Assembly (NCBI RefSeq): GCF_001557325.1 | Contig: NZ_LSJS01000266.1 | Location: 1-24,111 of the forward strand | Source: Erythrobacter donghaensis | Lineage (GTDB): Bacteria > Pseudomonadota > Alphaproteobacteria > Sphingomonadales > Sphingomonadaceae | DNA: 24,111 bases | Reading direction: 5' to 3' | Shown: piece after piece, positions 9,823 through 17,346 of the stretch | How positions within the stretch are numbered: position 1 is the stretch's first letter | Layout: each line of letters begins with the position of its first letter | Notes under the pieces: generated by a model | What the model saw: only the letters and a program-made list of their open reading frames with translations | What the model was told of the DNA's origin: nothing | Databases searched by the model: none | Position numbers and translations under genes: made by a program

Positions 9823-12034
9823 CGACATTTCTGCCGCGCCCGGCCCGGGCCCGCGCCGCTGGCTGTTCGCGCTGACGATCCTGACGGGGAGCTTCCTCTT
9901 GTTCCTCGTCCAGCCGCTGGTCGCGCGGCTTGCGCTGCCGCGCCTCGGCGGGGCGCCGAACGTCTGGAACAGCGCGATGCTGGTCTATCAGGCGCTGCTG
10001 CTGGGGGGCTATGCCTATGCCCATGCCCTGTCGCGCCTCGCGGTCGGGCGGCAGGCGCTGATCCACCTCGCGCTGCTGGTCGCGGCGGCCTTCACCCTGC
10101 CGATCGCGCTCCCCGCAATCGCGCCGGCAGAGGCGGGGCAGGAGGCCTTGTGGGTGCCCTGGCTGTTCCTGCTCACCATCGGCCCGGTGTTCTTCGTCGT
10201 CTCGGCGCAGGCCCCGCTGATGCAGCAATGGTTCGCCGCGCACCCGAAGGCGGGCGACCCCTATCCGCTCTATGCCGCGTCCAACCTCGGGAGCTTTGCC
10301 GGGCTGCTGGCCTATCCGCTGCTGGTCGAACCGCTGCTGCCGCTGGGCGAGCAGAGCCGTTACTGGGCGGCGGGCTATGGCGCGCTGGTGGTGCTGGTGG
10401 CGCTGGTCGGCCTCGCGCGCCGCACCGCGCCTGCTCCGGCGGTGATCGCCGCCGCCTCGACGACCGAGGCCGGCCCCGCCCCCGATGCCAAGCGGATCGC
10501 GCTGTGGCTGGCGTTGTCGGCGGTGCCTTCGGGGCTGATGCTCTCGACCACCACCCACCTCACCACCGACATCTTCGCGATGCCGCTGCTGTGGGTGATC
10601 CCGCTCGGGCTCTACCTCCTGTCCTTCAGCCTCGCCTTCGCCGAGAAACGCGGGCTTGCCCGGGTGATGACCGTGATCGCCCCGGTGGTGATCGCCGCTG
10701 CCGGCGCGCTCGCGATGCTCGGTTCCTCGCGCCCGAGCATGCTCGCGGTCGCGGCGAGCCTGATGCTGCTGTTCGTGGTCGCGGTGGCGCTCCACGCGCG
10801 GCTCTACGAGGACCGGCCCGAGCCTGCGCGTCTCACCCAGTTCTACCTCGTGATGTCAGCGGGCGGCGTGCTCGGCGGGCTGTTCACCGCGCTGATCGCG
10901 CCGCTGGTGTTCGACTGGACGTGGGAGCACCCGCTGCTGATCCTCGCCGCAGCCGCGCTACTGCCGCTGGGCCGCTGGCAGGGGCTCCTCGCCAAGCTGT
11001 TCCCGAGCGAGCAGGGCGCGCGGCTCGGCATCATCGCGCTGCTCTTCGCGCTGTTCATCGGCGCGATGCGGCTGTTCGACCGGTCGATGCTGAATGACGC
11101 GTGGGGCTTCATCGACGTGGCGATCTTCGCCGCGCTGATCCTTGCCGCGGTGCTGCTCGCCGCCCGCCGCTGGGCCTTCGTCGCCGCCTGCGCCGCGCTG
11201 ATCGCGGCCTTGGGCGCGATGGTGCAGGCGCAAACCAGCTTTGCGGGCCTGCGCAGCCGGAGCTATTTCGGGATCTACACCGTGCGTGACGGGACCGATG
11301 GCCTCAGGCAGCTGATCCACGGCACCACGCTCCACGGGGTGCAGCGGCTTGACGAGGGCATGCTCGAGCCGACCACCTATTACGGCCGCGAAGCCGGGGT
11401 GGGGCTGGCACTTGCCAAGGCTCCCGCAATGTTCGGCGACAAGGCGCGGATCGGCGTGGTCGGGCTCGGGGTGGGGACGCTCGCCTGCTACAGGAAGCCG
11501 GGGCAGCGCTGGACCTTCTTCGAGATCGACCCGGCCGTACTCGACTATTCGACCCGCGGGCAGTTCACCTTCATGCAGTCCTGTGCGCCGCAAGCCCCCA
11601 CGATCATCGGTGACGCGCGGTTGCAGCTGGAAAAGCTCCCCGCGGCGAGCTTCGACATTCTGGTGGTCGACGCCTTCTCCTCGGACGCGATCCCGCTCCA
11701 CCTGATGACCCGCGAGGCGCAGGAGGGCTATTTCCGCACGCTTGCGCCGGGTGGCCTGCTGCTGATGCACATCTCCAACCGCTTCATCCGATTGGAGCCG
11801 GTGCTGGCGGCGCTGGCGAAGGAGGGCAAGCTCGCCTCGGCGGTGCGGATCGACAGCCCGAAGGGGCAGGGCCAGACCACCTCGATCTGGGTGGCGATGT
11901 CGCGCGATCCGGCGCAGATGAAGGCGCTGACGGCGGACGGCAAGTGGCGCCCGCTCGCCCCGCCCGCGGCCGAGGTGTGGCGCGACGACTATGCCTCGAT
12001 CCTGCCGCATCTGATCTGGAAGAATTTCTCCTGA
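9800..12034 (+). CDS. Membrane-fused spermidine-synthase-like protein
   Basis: The 744-aa protein has two parts. Residues about 20-485 are about 14 hydrophobic segments with short loops, such as LFALTILTGSFLLFLVQPL. Residues about 488-744 are a spermidine-synthase-like Rossmann domain with SAM-binding-type motif I VVGLGVGT (about 553-560), an acidic residue after beta-2 (FFEID) and DAFSSD (about 624-629) near the usual catalytic Asp. It belongs to the fused MFS/spermidine synthase proteins seen in many proteobacteria. Polyamine aminopropyl transfer is not proven for this group, and the usual N-terminal substrate-binding region is replaced by membrane segments. The ATG at 9800 follows GTGGGGG and overlaps GNAT 3 by 23 bases; a longer in-frame start at 9713 would lie well inside GNAT 3. 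Confidence 0.82.
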   Translation: MGIEALTDDISAAPGPGPRRWLFALTILTGSFLLFLVQPLVARLALPRLGGAPNVWNSAMLVYQALLLGGYAYAHALSRLAVGRQALIHLALLVAAAFTLPIALPAIAPAEAGQEALWVPWLFLLTIGPVFFVVSAQAPLMQQWFAAHPKAGDPYPLYAASNLGSFAGLLAYPLLVEPLLPLGEQSRYWAAGYGALVVLVALVGLARRTAPAPAVIAAASTTEAGPAPDAKRIALWLALSAVPSGLMLSTTTHLTTDIFAMPLLWVIPLGLYLLSFSLAFAEKRGLARVMTVIAPVVIAAAGALAMLGSSRPSMLAVAASLMLLFVVAVALHARLYEDRPEPARLTQFYLVMSAGGVLGGLFTALIAPLVFDWTWEHPLLILAAAALLPLGRWQGLLAKLFPSEQGARLGIIALLFALFIGAMRLFDRSMLNDAWGFIDVAIFAALILAAVLLAARRWAFVAACAALIAALGAMVQAQTSFAGLRSRSYFGIYTVRDGTDGLRQLIHGTTLHGVQRLDEGMLEPTTYYGREAGVGLALAKAPAMFGDKARIGVVGLGVGTLACYRKPGQRWTFFEIDPAVLDYSTRGQFTFMQSCAPQAPTIIGDARLQLEKLPAASFDILVVDAFSSDAIPLHLMTREAQEGYFRTLAPGGLLLMHISNRFIRLEPVLAALAKEGKLASAVRIDSPKGQGQTTSIWVAMSRDPAQMKALTADGKWRPLAPPAAEVWRDDYASILPHLIWKNFS

Positions 12035-12045
12035 AGGGAACCGCT

Positions 12046-12615
12046 ATGCATCGTCCGGGCGTCAACATCATCCCGATCCACGGCAAGACGCCGCGTATCC
12101 ACGAGAGCGCCTTCATCGCCCCGGGCTCGACGATCATCGGCGATGTCGCAATCGGCGAGGGCAGCTCGATCTGGTACAATTGCGTGCTGCGGGCGGACGT
12201 GTCGCGCATCGTTATCGGCAAGCGCAGCAATGTGCAGGACGGCTCCGTCCTCCACTGCGACCCGCCGCGCCCGGGCGATCCCGAGGGCTCGCCGCTTATC
12301 ATCGGCGATGATGTGCTGATCGGCCACATGGCGATGGTGCATGGCTGCACCATCCACGACCGCGGCTTCGTCGGGCTGGGCGCGATCGTGATGAACAAGG
12401 CGGTGATCGGGAGCGACGCGATGCTCGCGGCGGGCGCGATGCTGACCGAGGGCAAGGTGATCGAGCCGCGCGAGCTGTGGGGCGGCCGCCCGGCGCGCAA
12501 GATGCGCGACCTCGAGGAGCCCGCGATCATGGGCATGCGGATCGGGACAGCGCATTATGCCGAGAACGCAATCGCCCACGCCGCGGCGGTGGCGGCGGCG
12601 CTCGGCGAGGACTGA
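12046..12615 (+). CDS. Gamma-carbonic-anhydrase-like hexapeptide-repeat protein (YrdA/PaaY type)
   Basis: The 189-aa protein is a left-handed beta-helix of hexapeptide repeats (GSTIIGDVAIGEGSSIWYNC and onward). His70, His94 and His99 sit where the gamma-class carbonic anhydrases bind their metal. The short form lacks the extra acidic loop of archaeal Cam, so true carbonic anhydrase activity is uncertain; related proteins such as PaaY act as thioesterases. It should be a cytoplasmic trimer. A good AAGGGAA lies five bases before the ATG, and the gene starts 11 bases after the preceding stop. The stop and the next start share one base (TGATG). Confidence 0.9.
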   Translation: MHRPGVNIIPIHGKTPRIHESAFIAPGSTIIGDVAIGEGSSIWYNCVLRADVSRIVIGKRSNVQDGSVLHCDPPRPGDPEGSPLIIGDDVLIGHMAMVHGCTIHDRGFVGLGAIVMNKAVIGSDAMLAAGAMLTEGKVIEPRELWGGRPARKMRDLEEPAIMGMRIGTAHYAENAIAHAAAVAAALGED

Positions 12616-12896
12616 TGGCGCGGCCTCCGGCGTTGCTGCCGGATGCGGGGGCGTTGCGCGCGCGGGTCGCCGCGGACGGTCGGCTCGCCGTCAGGGTCAC
12701 GCCCGGCGCACGCGAGGAGAGCGTGACGCTCACTGATACGGCGGTGCTGGTGAAGGTGCGCGCTCCGGCCGACAAGGGCGCGGCGAACGAAGCGGTGCTT
12801 GCAGTGGTGGCGCGGGCGCTCGGGCTGGCGCCCTCGCGGGTGCGGTTGTTGCGCGGCGCAACTTCGCGAGAGAAAATGCTTCAGGTCGAACTCTAG
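12615..12896 (+). CDS. DUF167 (YggU-like) family protein
   Basis: The 93-aa protein carries the DUF167 core: RVTPGAREE, VLVKVRAPADKGAANEAVL and SRVRLLRGATSREKML. The family is small, widespread and of unknown function. The start overlaps the preceding stop by one base (TGATG), so it is coupled to the gamma-carbonic-anhydrase-like gene. It is the last gene of the long plus-strand row. Its final four bases overlap, tail to tail, the stop of a short minus-strand reading frame. Confidence 0.9.
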   Translation: MARPPALLPDAGALRARVAADGRLAVRVTPGAREESVTLTDTAVLVKVRAPADKGAANEAVLAVVARALGLAPSRVRLLRGATSREKMLQVEL

Positions 12897-13030
12897 CGCT
12901 CGGCCGGCACCCGCTTGTGCCGCCCAGCACAGCGCCAGCCGACCAGCGCGCGCCCGGTCGCGTCCACGAACCCCGAGAGCGCAGCCAGCCCGAGGGCGAG
13001 GCCGTGGCGCGCGGGGTCGTAGCGGTTCAT
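12893..13030 (-). pseudogene. Truncated DUF1275 (YoaK-like) gene remnant
   Basis: A 45-codon frame begins MNRYDPARHGLALGLAALSG and continues FVDATG. This strongly resembles the N-terminus and first membrane segment of DUF1275 proteins, which normally go on with a FL-x(n)-FVSFMSGN stretch and run to about 200-250 residues. Here the chain turns into an unrelated basic tail (RALVGWRCAGRHKRVPAER) and stops. The ATG follows the DUF1993 stop by one base (TGAGATG), so the original gene was probably its coupled downstream partner. The family call rests on recalled family sequence, not a search; a genuine 45-aa protein is the alternative. Confidence 0.45.
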
Positions 13031-13031
13031 C

Positions 13032-13547
13032 TCAGGCGGGGTTCGGCTGCTTCATGTATCTGAACATGTAGCCGACAAAATCCGCCTTGCCGAGCGGAAG
13101 CCCCTCGGCGCGCAGGATCGCATAGGCGGTGGTCATGTGAAAATAGAACTGCGGCATGGCCCAGTCGCGGCAATATTCGTGCGCCTGCATGGCGAAGGCC
13201 ATGCCGTTGGGGAGGGTGAATTCGACAGGGTCGCCCGCCGCGGGCCAGGTGGCAGGATCGCTTGCCGCGACCAGCGCCTTGGTGGCGGCGATCCGCTCGC
13301 GGGCTTCGGCGAAGCTGGCGGGGTCGTTATCGCTCGAGGTGAAGTCCAGCCCCGTCAGCCGCGCCAGCGCCTCGCCCGGCATGTTGCAGATGAAGCGGAT
13401 CTGGGTGGAGAGCGGGAACATGTCCTCGGCCAGCCGCGCCTGAAGCAGCGCCTCGCCCTTCTCGTGGGCTTCCGCCTTGGTGACGATGTGATCGAGCGTG
13501 CCGAGCATGTTGGCGTAGGTGGCGAGCGCGGCGGTGGCGTAGGACAT
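13032..13547 (-). CDS. DUF1993 family protein
   Basis: The 171-aa protein matches DUF1993, a DinB-like four-helix family (MSYATAALATYANMLGTLDHIVTKAEAHEK..., LAEDMFPLSTQIRFICN, QFYFHMTTAYAILRAEGLPLGKADFVGY). Its molecular function is unknown; conserved histidines and acidic residues could bind a metal, as in DinB proteins. No signal peptide is seen, so it is cytoplasmic. GGAGAGAG lies about six bases before the ATG at 13547. Its upstream region contains the 102-bp palindromic repeat, and its stop is directly followed by the DUF1275-like remnant. Confidence 0.88.
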   Translation of the reverse strand: MSYATAALATYANMLGTLDHIVTKAEAHEKGEALLQARLAEDMFPLSTQIRFICNMPGEALARLTGLDFTSSDNDPASFAEARERIAATKALVAASDPATWPAAGDPVEFTLPNGMAFAMQAHEYCRDWAMPQFYFHMTTAYAILRAEGLPLGKADFVGYMFRYMKQPNPA

Positions 13548-13626
13548 GGCATCTCTCTCCGGTTGCGATTTGCAACTGAATAGCGATGCGCGCGGCCTTG
13601 CGTCAATCCCTCACGCCTCGCACCTC

Positions 13627-13728
13627 GTCATTGCGAGGAGCCGCAGGCGACGAAGCAACCCATGGCCGGACCGTTCCGCCAAGTGCGAGGGCGGCCCATG
13701 GATTGCTTCGCCTGCGGCTCGCAGTGAC
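13627..13728. repeat. Dispersed palindromic repeat (GTCATTGCGAG type)
   Basis: Two long imperfect arms, about 13627-13665 and 13696-13728, are inverted copies of each other. The outer ends are GTCATTGCGAG and CTCGCAGTGAC, then AGCCGCAGGCGA pairs with TCGCCTGCGGCT, then GAAGCAA pairs with TTGCTTC, and CCATGG ends each arm. About 30 unrelated bases form the loop. The left arm has two or three extra bases relative to the right. Repeats with this GTCATTGCGAG...GAAGCAATCC sequence are scattered through intergenic regions of many alphaproteobacterial genomes. This one sits between the ligase stop and the DUF1993 start and could form a cruciform or RNA hairpin. Confidence 0.8.
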
Positions 13729-13739
13729 TAAGGGGAGGG

Positions 13740-15338
13740 CTAATCCTTGATCAGCCCCCGAAGCGTTGCGATCCGATCCGCCTCGTGCGCGGGCTTGTCC
13801 CAGCGAATGCGGTGGATGCGGGGGAAGCGCATCGCGAGGCCACTCTTGTGGCGCTTGCTGGCGTGGACCGAATCGAACGCCACCTCGAACACGAGGCTCC
13901 GCGCAACCTCGCGCACGGGGCCGAACTTGTTCAGCGTGTTCTGGCGCACGAAGCGGTCGAGCTTCTTCAATTCCTCGTCGGTGAAGCCCGAATAGGCCTT
14001 GCCGACCGGGAGCAGCTCCGCGCCGGCATCCGGGTCGCCGTCCCAGCAGCCGAAGGTGTAATCGCTGTAGAAACTCGATCGCTTCCCCGAGCCGCGCTGG
14101 GCATACATCACCACGCAATCGATGAGCAGCGGATCGCGCTTCCACTTGTACCACAGGGCGACCTTGCGGCCCGCCACATAGGGGCTCTCGCGGTGCTTGA
14201 GCATCAGGCCCTCGATCGCCTCGTCGCGCGCGGTGTCGCGGATGCGGGCGAGGGCTTCGAAATCCTCGGCCTCGACCAGCTGGGAGAGGTCGAAATGGCT
14301 GGCGGGAAGGCGCGGCATCAGCGCTTCGAGAGTTGCGCGGCGCGACTTCCACGGGGCCTCGCGCCAGTCGCGCCCTTCGAGCAGCAGCACATCGTAGAGC
14401 CGCACGAAAGCAGGGTAATCGCGCAGCATCGCCTTGGACACGGTCTTGCGCCCGAGCCGCTGCTGGAGCGCGTTGAAGCTGGCCGCGCCCCCGGCCTCGC
14501 CGCCCTGCGCCGAGCCGCGCACCAGCAATTCGCCATCAAGGACGGCGTCGATCGGCAGCACGTCGAGCAATTCGGGGAAGGTCGCGCTGATATCGTCGCC
14601 CGAGCGCGAATAGACCCGCGTCTCACCCCCGGCGCGCACCAGCTGCACCCGGATACCGTCCCATTTCCACTCGGCAGCGTAATCCTTGAGGTCGACCTCG
14701 CCGTCCTCGAGCGGGTGGGCGAGCATGAAGGGGCGGAAGCGCGGGGTCTGGGCGAGGTCGGGCGCAGGGGCGGCGCCCGTGGCCCAGGCGAACAGCTCGG
14801 CATAGGGGGGCGAGAGGGCGTGCCAATACTCCTCGACCTCCTCGACCGCGACCTCGAAGGCGAGGGCGAAGGCGGTCTTGGCGAGCCGCGCCGACACGCC
14901 CACGCGCATCCCCCCGGTCGCCAGCTTGATCAGCGCATAGCGGCCCTTGGCATCGAGCCGGTCGAACAGGCCGGGGAGCTCCCTGGGAGCAGTCGCGCGG
15001 GTGAGGGCCGAGAGACGCTCGACCACTTCGGCCAACGAGAGGTCGGGGTGCGGTGTGCTGTCCTCCGCTTCGGGCCACAGCAGGCTCGCCGTCTCGGCCG
15101 TGTCGCCGACGAAATCGCGGCTGAGCGCCCACAGCACCGGATCGATCCGCTCCATCATCAGGTTGCGGATGGTCGAGGATTTCACCGCCGGAAAATCGAG
15201 CCCGTCGGTCAGCGCGGCGAGCGCCCAGCCACGGTCGGGATCGGGGGCGGCGCGCAGATAGGCGGCGATCAGCGCGAGCTTGCGGTTGCGGCTGGTGGTA
15301 TAGACCAGCGCATCGAGCAGGGCGGCGAATTCCTCCAT
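13740..15338 (-). CDS. ATP-dependent DNA ligase, DNA-damage-response type
   Basis: The 532-aa protein has an N-terminal DNA-binding domain (about 1-195), an adenylation domain and an OB-fold. Motif I is EWKWDGIR with the AMP-accepting Lys225. Motif III region LDGEL is at 267-271, motif IV EGLMLK at 376-381 and motif V WYKWKRD at 396-402. It matches the bacterial ligases that accompany an Lhr-type helicase, an SNM1-like exonuclease and a metallophosphoesterase, linked to DNA repair. The exonuclease is 450 bp upstream; the other two are not in the window. The ATG at 15338 has GAGGGGG upstream and is preferred over an in-frame start ten codons earlier. A separate promoter must lie in 15339-15448. 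Confidence 0.93.
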   Translation of the reverse strand: MEEFAALLDALVYTTSRNRKLALIAAYLRAAPDPDRGWALAALTDGLDFPAVKSSTIRNLMMERIDPVLWALSRDFVGDTAETASLLWPEAEDSTPHPDLSLAEVVERLSALTRATAPRELPGLFDRLDAKGRYALIKLATGGMRVGVSARLAKTAFALAFEVAVEEVEEYWHALSPPYAELFAWATGAAPAPDLAQTPRFRPFMLAHPLEDGEVDLKDYAAEWKWDGIRVQLVRAGGETRVYSRSGDDISATFPELLDVLPIDAVLDGELLVRGSAQGGEAGGAASFNALQQRLGRKTVSKAMLRDYPAFVRLYDVLLLEGRDWREAPWKSRRATLEALMPRLPASHFDLSQLVEAEDFEALARIRDTARDEAIEGLMLKHRESPYVAGRKVALWYKWKRDPLLIDCVVMYAQRGSGKRSSFYSDYTFGCWDGDPDAGAELLPVGKAYSGFTDEELKKLDRFVRQNTLNKFGPVREVARSLVFEVAFDSVHASKRHKSGLAMRFPRIHRIRWDKPAHEADRIATLRGLIKD

Positions 15339-15405
15339 CAGCCGCGGCCCCCTCGAGGCCCCACACATTCATTGCGCAGCCACATGGATGCGCTAGAGCG
15401 CGGTG

Positions 15406-15421
15406 TTGACATCCGTGTCAG
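15406..15421. promoter_or_regulatory. TGACA-N4-TGTCA palindrome with embedded -35 element
   Basis: TTGACA (15406-15411), TCCG, TGTCAG (15416-15421) is a near-perfect 16-bp palindrome that contains a consensus -35 hexamer for the plus strand. It lies 28 bases before the start of the small secreted-protein gene. The -10 partner is poor. TetR-family operators often have this form, so repression by a TetR-type protein is plausible but unproven. Confidence 0.4.
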
Positions 15422-15448
15422 CCTGAATAGCCACAAGGAATCCGCTCC

Positions 15449-15763
15449 ATGAAGTTTGCGCCTCTCGCCGCCATTGGCATTGCCGTGACCGCCATTGCCA
15501 CCCCCGCTGTTGCCGACGAGATGGCAACCACCGCCACCACCGCCGCGATGTTCACGATCGACACCCCGATTGAGACCCTGATGGCCGACGAGCGCGCCAA
15601 GGCGGTGGTCGCCAAGCACTTCAACGGTCAGGATCTGACCCAGCACCCCGCCTACGAGCAGTTCAAGTCGCTCAGCCTCAAGGCGGTCGCCCCCTTCTCG
15701 CAGGGGCTGATCACCGACGAAATGCTGGCGAAGATCGCCGCCGAGCTGGCGGAGATCAAGTAA
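15449..15763 (+). CDS. Small secreted protein of unknown function
   Basis: The 104-aa protein has a classical signal peptide (MKFAPLAAIGIAVTAIATPA, cleavage expected after AVA at residue 22). It leaves a mature chain of about 82 residues without cysteines. The mature part reads FTIDTPIETLMADERAKAVVAKH, then HPAYEQFKSLSLKAVAPFSQG and ITDEMLAKIAAELAEIK, which looks like a compact all-helical domain. I do not recognise a named family. AAGGAA precedes the ATG by nine bases. The gene points right, between the left-pointing exonuclease and ligase genes, with its own promoter region shared divergently with the ligase. A periplasmic location is inferred. Confidence 0.75.
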   Translation: MKFAPLAAIGIAVTAIATPAVADEMATTATTAAMFTIDTPIETLMADERAKAVVAKHFNGQDLTQHPAYEQFKSLSLKAVAPFSQGLITDEMLAKIAAELAEIK

Positions 15764-15785
15764 GACCGATCCGGGGGCGGGGGTG

Positions 15786-16796
15786 CTAGTCATCCTCGTC
15801 CTCGTAACCCACCAGCGCCAGCGCGCGGGCGCGGCGCTGGTTCAGCTCGCACCAGCGCAGCAGCGCTTCCTCGCGGCCGTGGGTGATCCAGGTCTCCTGC
15901 GGGTTCACCTGCGCGATGGTGCGCGTGAGTTCGTTCCAGTCGGCATGGTCCGAGATCACCAGCGGCAGCTCGACCCCGCGTTGGCGGGCGCGCTGGCGGA
16001 CGCGCATCCAGCCTGATGCCATCGCGGTGACGGGGTCGGGCAGGCGGCGGCTCCAGCGGTCGTTCAAGGCCGAGGGCGGGGCGAGGATGATCGACCCGCG
16101 CATCGCGTCCTTCGAGGGCGCGTCGCTCACCAGCCGGAGGTCGCCCAGCGCGACGCCGTGTTCTTCATAGAGCCGGCACATCGCCTCCATCGCGCCGTGG
16201 AGCCAGATCGTCTCCATGTGACCCGCCGCCCGCAGCTCCGCGATCACCCGCTGCGCCTTGCCGAGCGCATAGGCGCCGACGAGGATGCAGCCATCGGGGC
16301 TGTCGGCGCGCGCCTCGAGCAGCTTGCCGATTTCCTCGCAGATTGGGGGATGGGTGAATACGGGCAGGCCGAAGGTCGCCTCGGTGATGAAGATGTCGCA
16401 AGGGGTGACGGTGAAAGGCGCGCAGGTCGGATCGGGCGCGCGCTTGTAATCGCCGGTGATGATCACCCGCTCGCCCGCGTGTTCGAGCAGGATTTGCGCG
16501 CTCCCCAGCACATGCCCGGCGGGGAGAAAGGTCGCCGTCACGCCCCCGCCGATGCTGACGGTTTCGCCATAGTCCACCGGCGAGGCGCCCTCTCGCGTCT
16601 GGTAGCGCAGCTCCATGATCGCCAGCGTGGCAGGGGTGGCGAGGGTGGTGCCGTGCCCGCCGCGGGCGTGATCGGCATGGCCATGGGTGACCAGCGCGCG
16701 CGGCACGGCGCGCGAGGGATCGACCCAGGCGTCGGCGGGAAGGATGTGGATACCCCACGGCTCGGGCCGGATCCAGGAGAAGGGGGGGCCGGTCAT
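15786..16796 (-). CDS. DNA ligase-associated exonuclease (SNM1-like metallo-beta-lactamase fold)
   Basis: The 336-aa protein has the metallo-beta-lactamase metal motif HGHADH (His38-His43) and the beta-CASP-like features of SNM1/Artemis nucleases: ILLEHAGERVIITGDYKR, EATFGLP and SDHADWNEL. It matches the putative exonuclease that accompanies bacterial ATP-dependent DNA ligases in a repair cluster. In this role it would process DNA ends before ligation. The ATG at 16796 gives the family-typical start MTGPPFSW; the frame is open further upstream but without similarity. It lies 40 bp after the secreted-protein gene that is coupled to clpA, so it may be transcribed with clpA rather than with the ligase. 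Confidence 0.9.
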   Translation of the reverse strand: MTGPPFSWIRPEPWGIHILPADAWVDPSRAVPRALVTHGHADHARGGHGTTLATPATLAIMELRYQTREGASPVDYGETVSIGGGVTATFLPAGHVLGSAQILLEHAGERVIITGDYKRAPDPTCAPFTVTPCDIFITEATFGLPVFTHPPICEEIGKLLEARADSPDGCILVGAYALGKAQRVIAELRAAGHMETIWLHGAMEAMCRLYEEHGVALGDLRLVSDAPSKDAMRGSIILAPPSALNDRWSRRLPDPVTAMASGWMRVRQRARQRGVELPLVISDHADWNELTRTIAQVNPQETWITHGREEALLRWCELNQRRARALALVGYEDEDD

Positions 16797-16836
16797 GCTT
16801 GCATGAACCCCCGAACAGGTGACGGTGTTCCGGCGA

Positions 16837-17346
16837 TCAATTGCCTGACAAGGGTGCGAGCCGACCCCAGCAGTTGTCTTCGCTGAAGATATGCGTGGGG
16901 GTGAGGGTGCCGTCGGGGTTCCTGGAATAGGTCGGCTGGCACAGGATCGCGTCGCCATTGTTGAAGAAGATGAGCAGCACCCCTTGGTCCCGACGCGGAA
17001 AGCTCGCCGGGTCGCGGGTCTTGCCGAGGCAGTCGGGCGCGCCATTGGACGCCATCGAGCGGGTGTAGAGCCAGGTGTCGCCTTCCTTGTGCTCGGTGCG
17101 CCAGGTTTCCTCGATCCGCTCCTCGCCGCTCTCGACCTTGCCCGTGCCGTCGGCTTTGAAGTGCCAGATTTCGGTGCATTCGGGCTTGCCGTCCGGGCCC
17201 CTCTTGGTGGCGCTCATGCGCCAGCTGCCGGATTTGACCAGCCGCTCGGCTGACTCGGCGGCCAAGTCCTTGTCTTCCTGCGCGGCAGCGGCGGAGGTGC
17301 CCATCAGCACCCCCGCCGCCACAAATGTCGTCAATCCGAAGCGCAT
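16837..17346 (-). CDS. Secreted hypothetical protein coupled to clpA
   Basis: The 169-aa protein has a signal peptide (MRFGLTTFVAAGVLMGTSAA, cleavage near residue 22). The mature domain has four cysteines (in PECTEIW, APDCLGK, AILCQPT and DNCWGR), suggesting two periplasmic disulfides, and several beta-strand-like segments rich in Trp, Thr and Gly. I do not recognise a named family. Its ATG overlaps the clpA stop by one base (TGATG, with GAGGG four bases earlier inside clpA), so its translation depends on clpA. A secreted protein tied to a cytoplasmic unfoldase is functionally puzzling. Confidence 0.8.
   Translation of the reverse strand: MRFGLTTFVAAGVLMGTSAAAAQEDKDLAAESAERLVKSGSWRMSATKRGPDGKPECTEIWHFKADGTGKVESGEERIEETWRTEHKEGDTWLYTRSMASNGAPDCLGKTRDPASFPRRDQGVLLIFFNNGDAILCQPTYSRNPDGTLTPTHIFSEDNCWGRLAPLSGN

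Noticed and set aside
13785..15452. A 555-codon open frame on the plus strand
   Set aside because: It is antisense to the DNA ligase, whose motifs I to V are all in the minus-strand frame.
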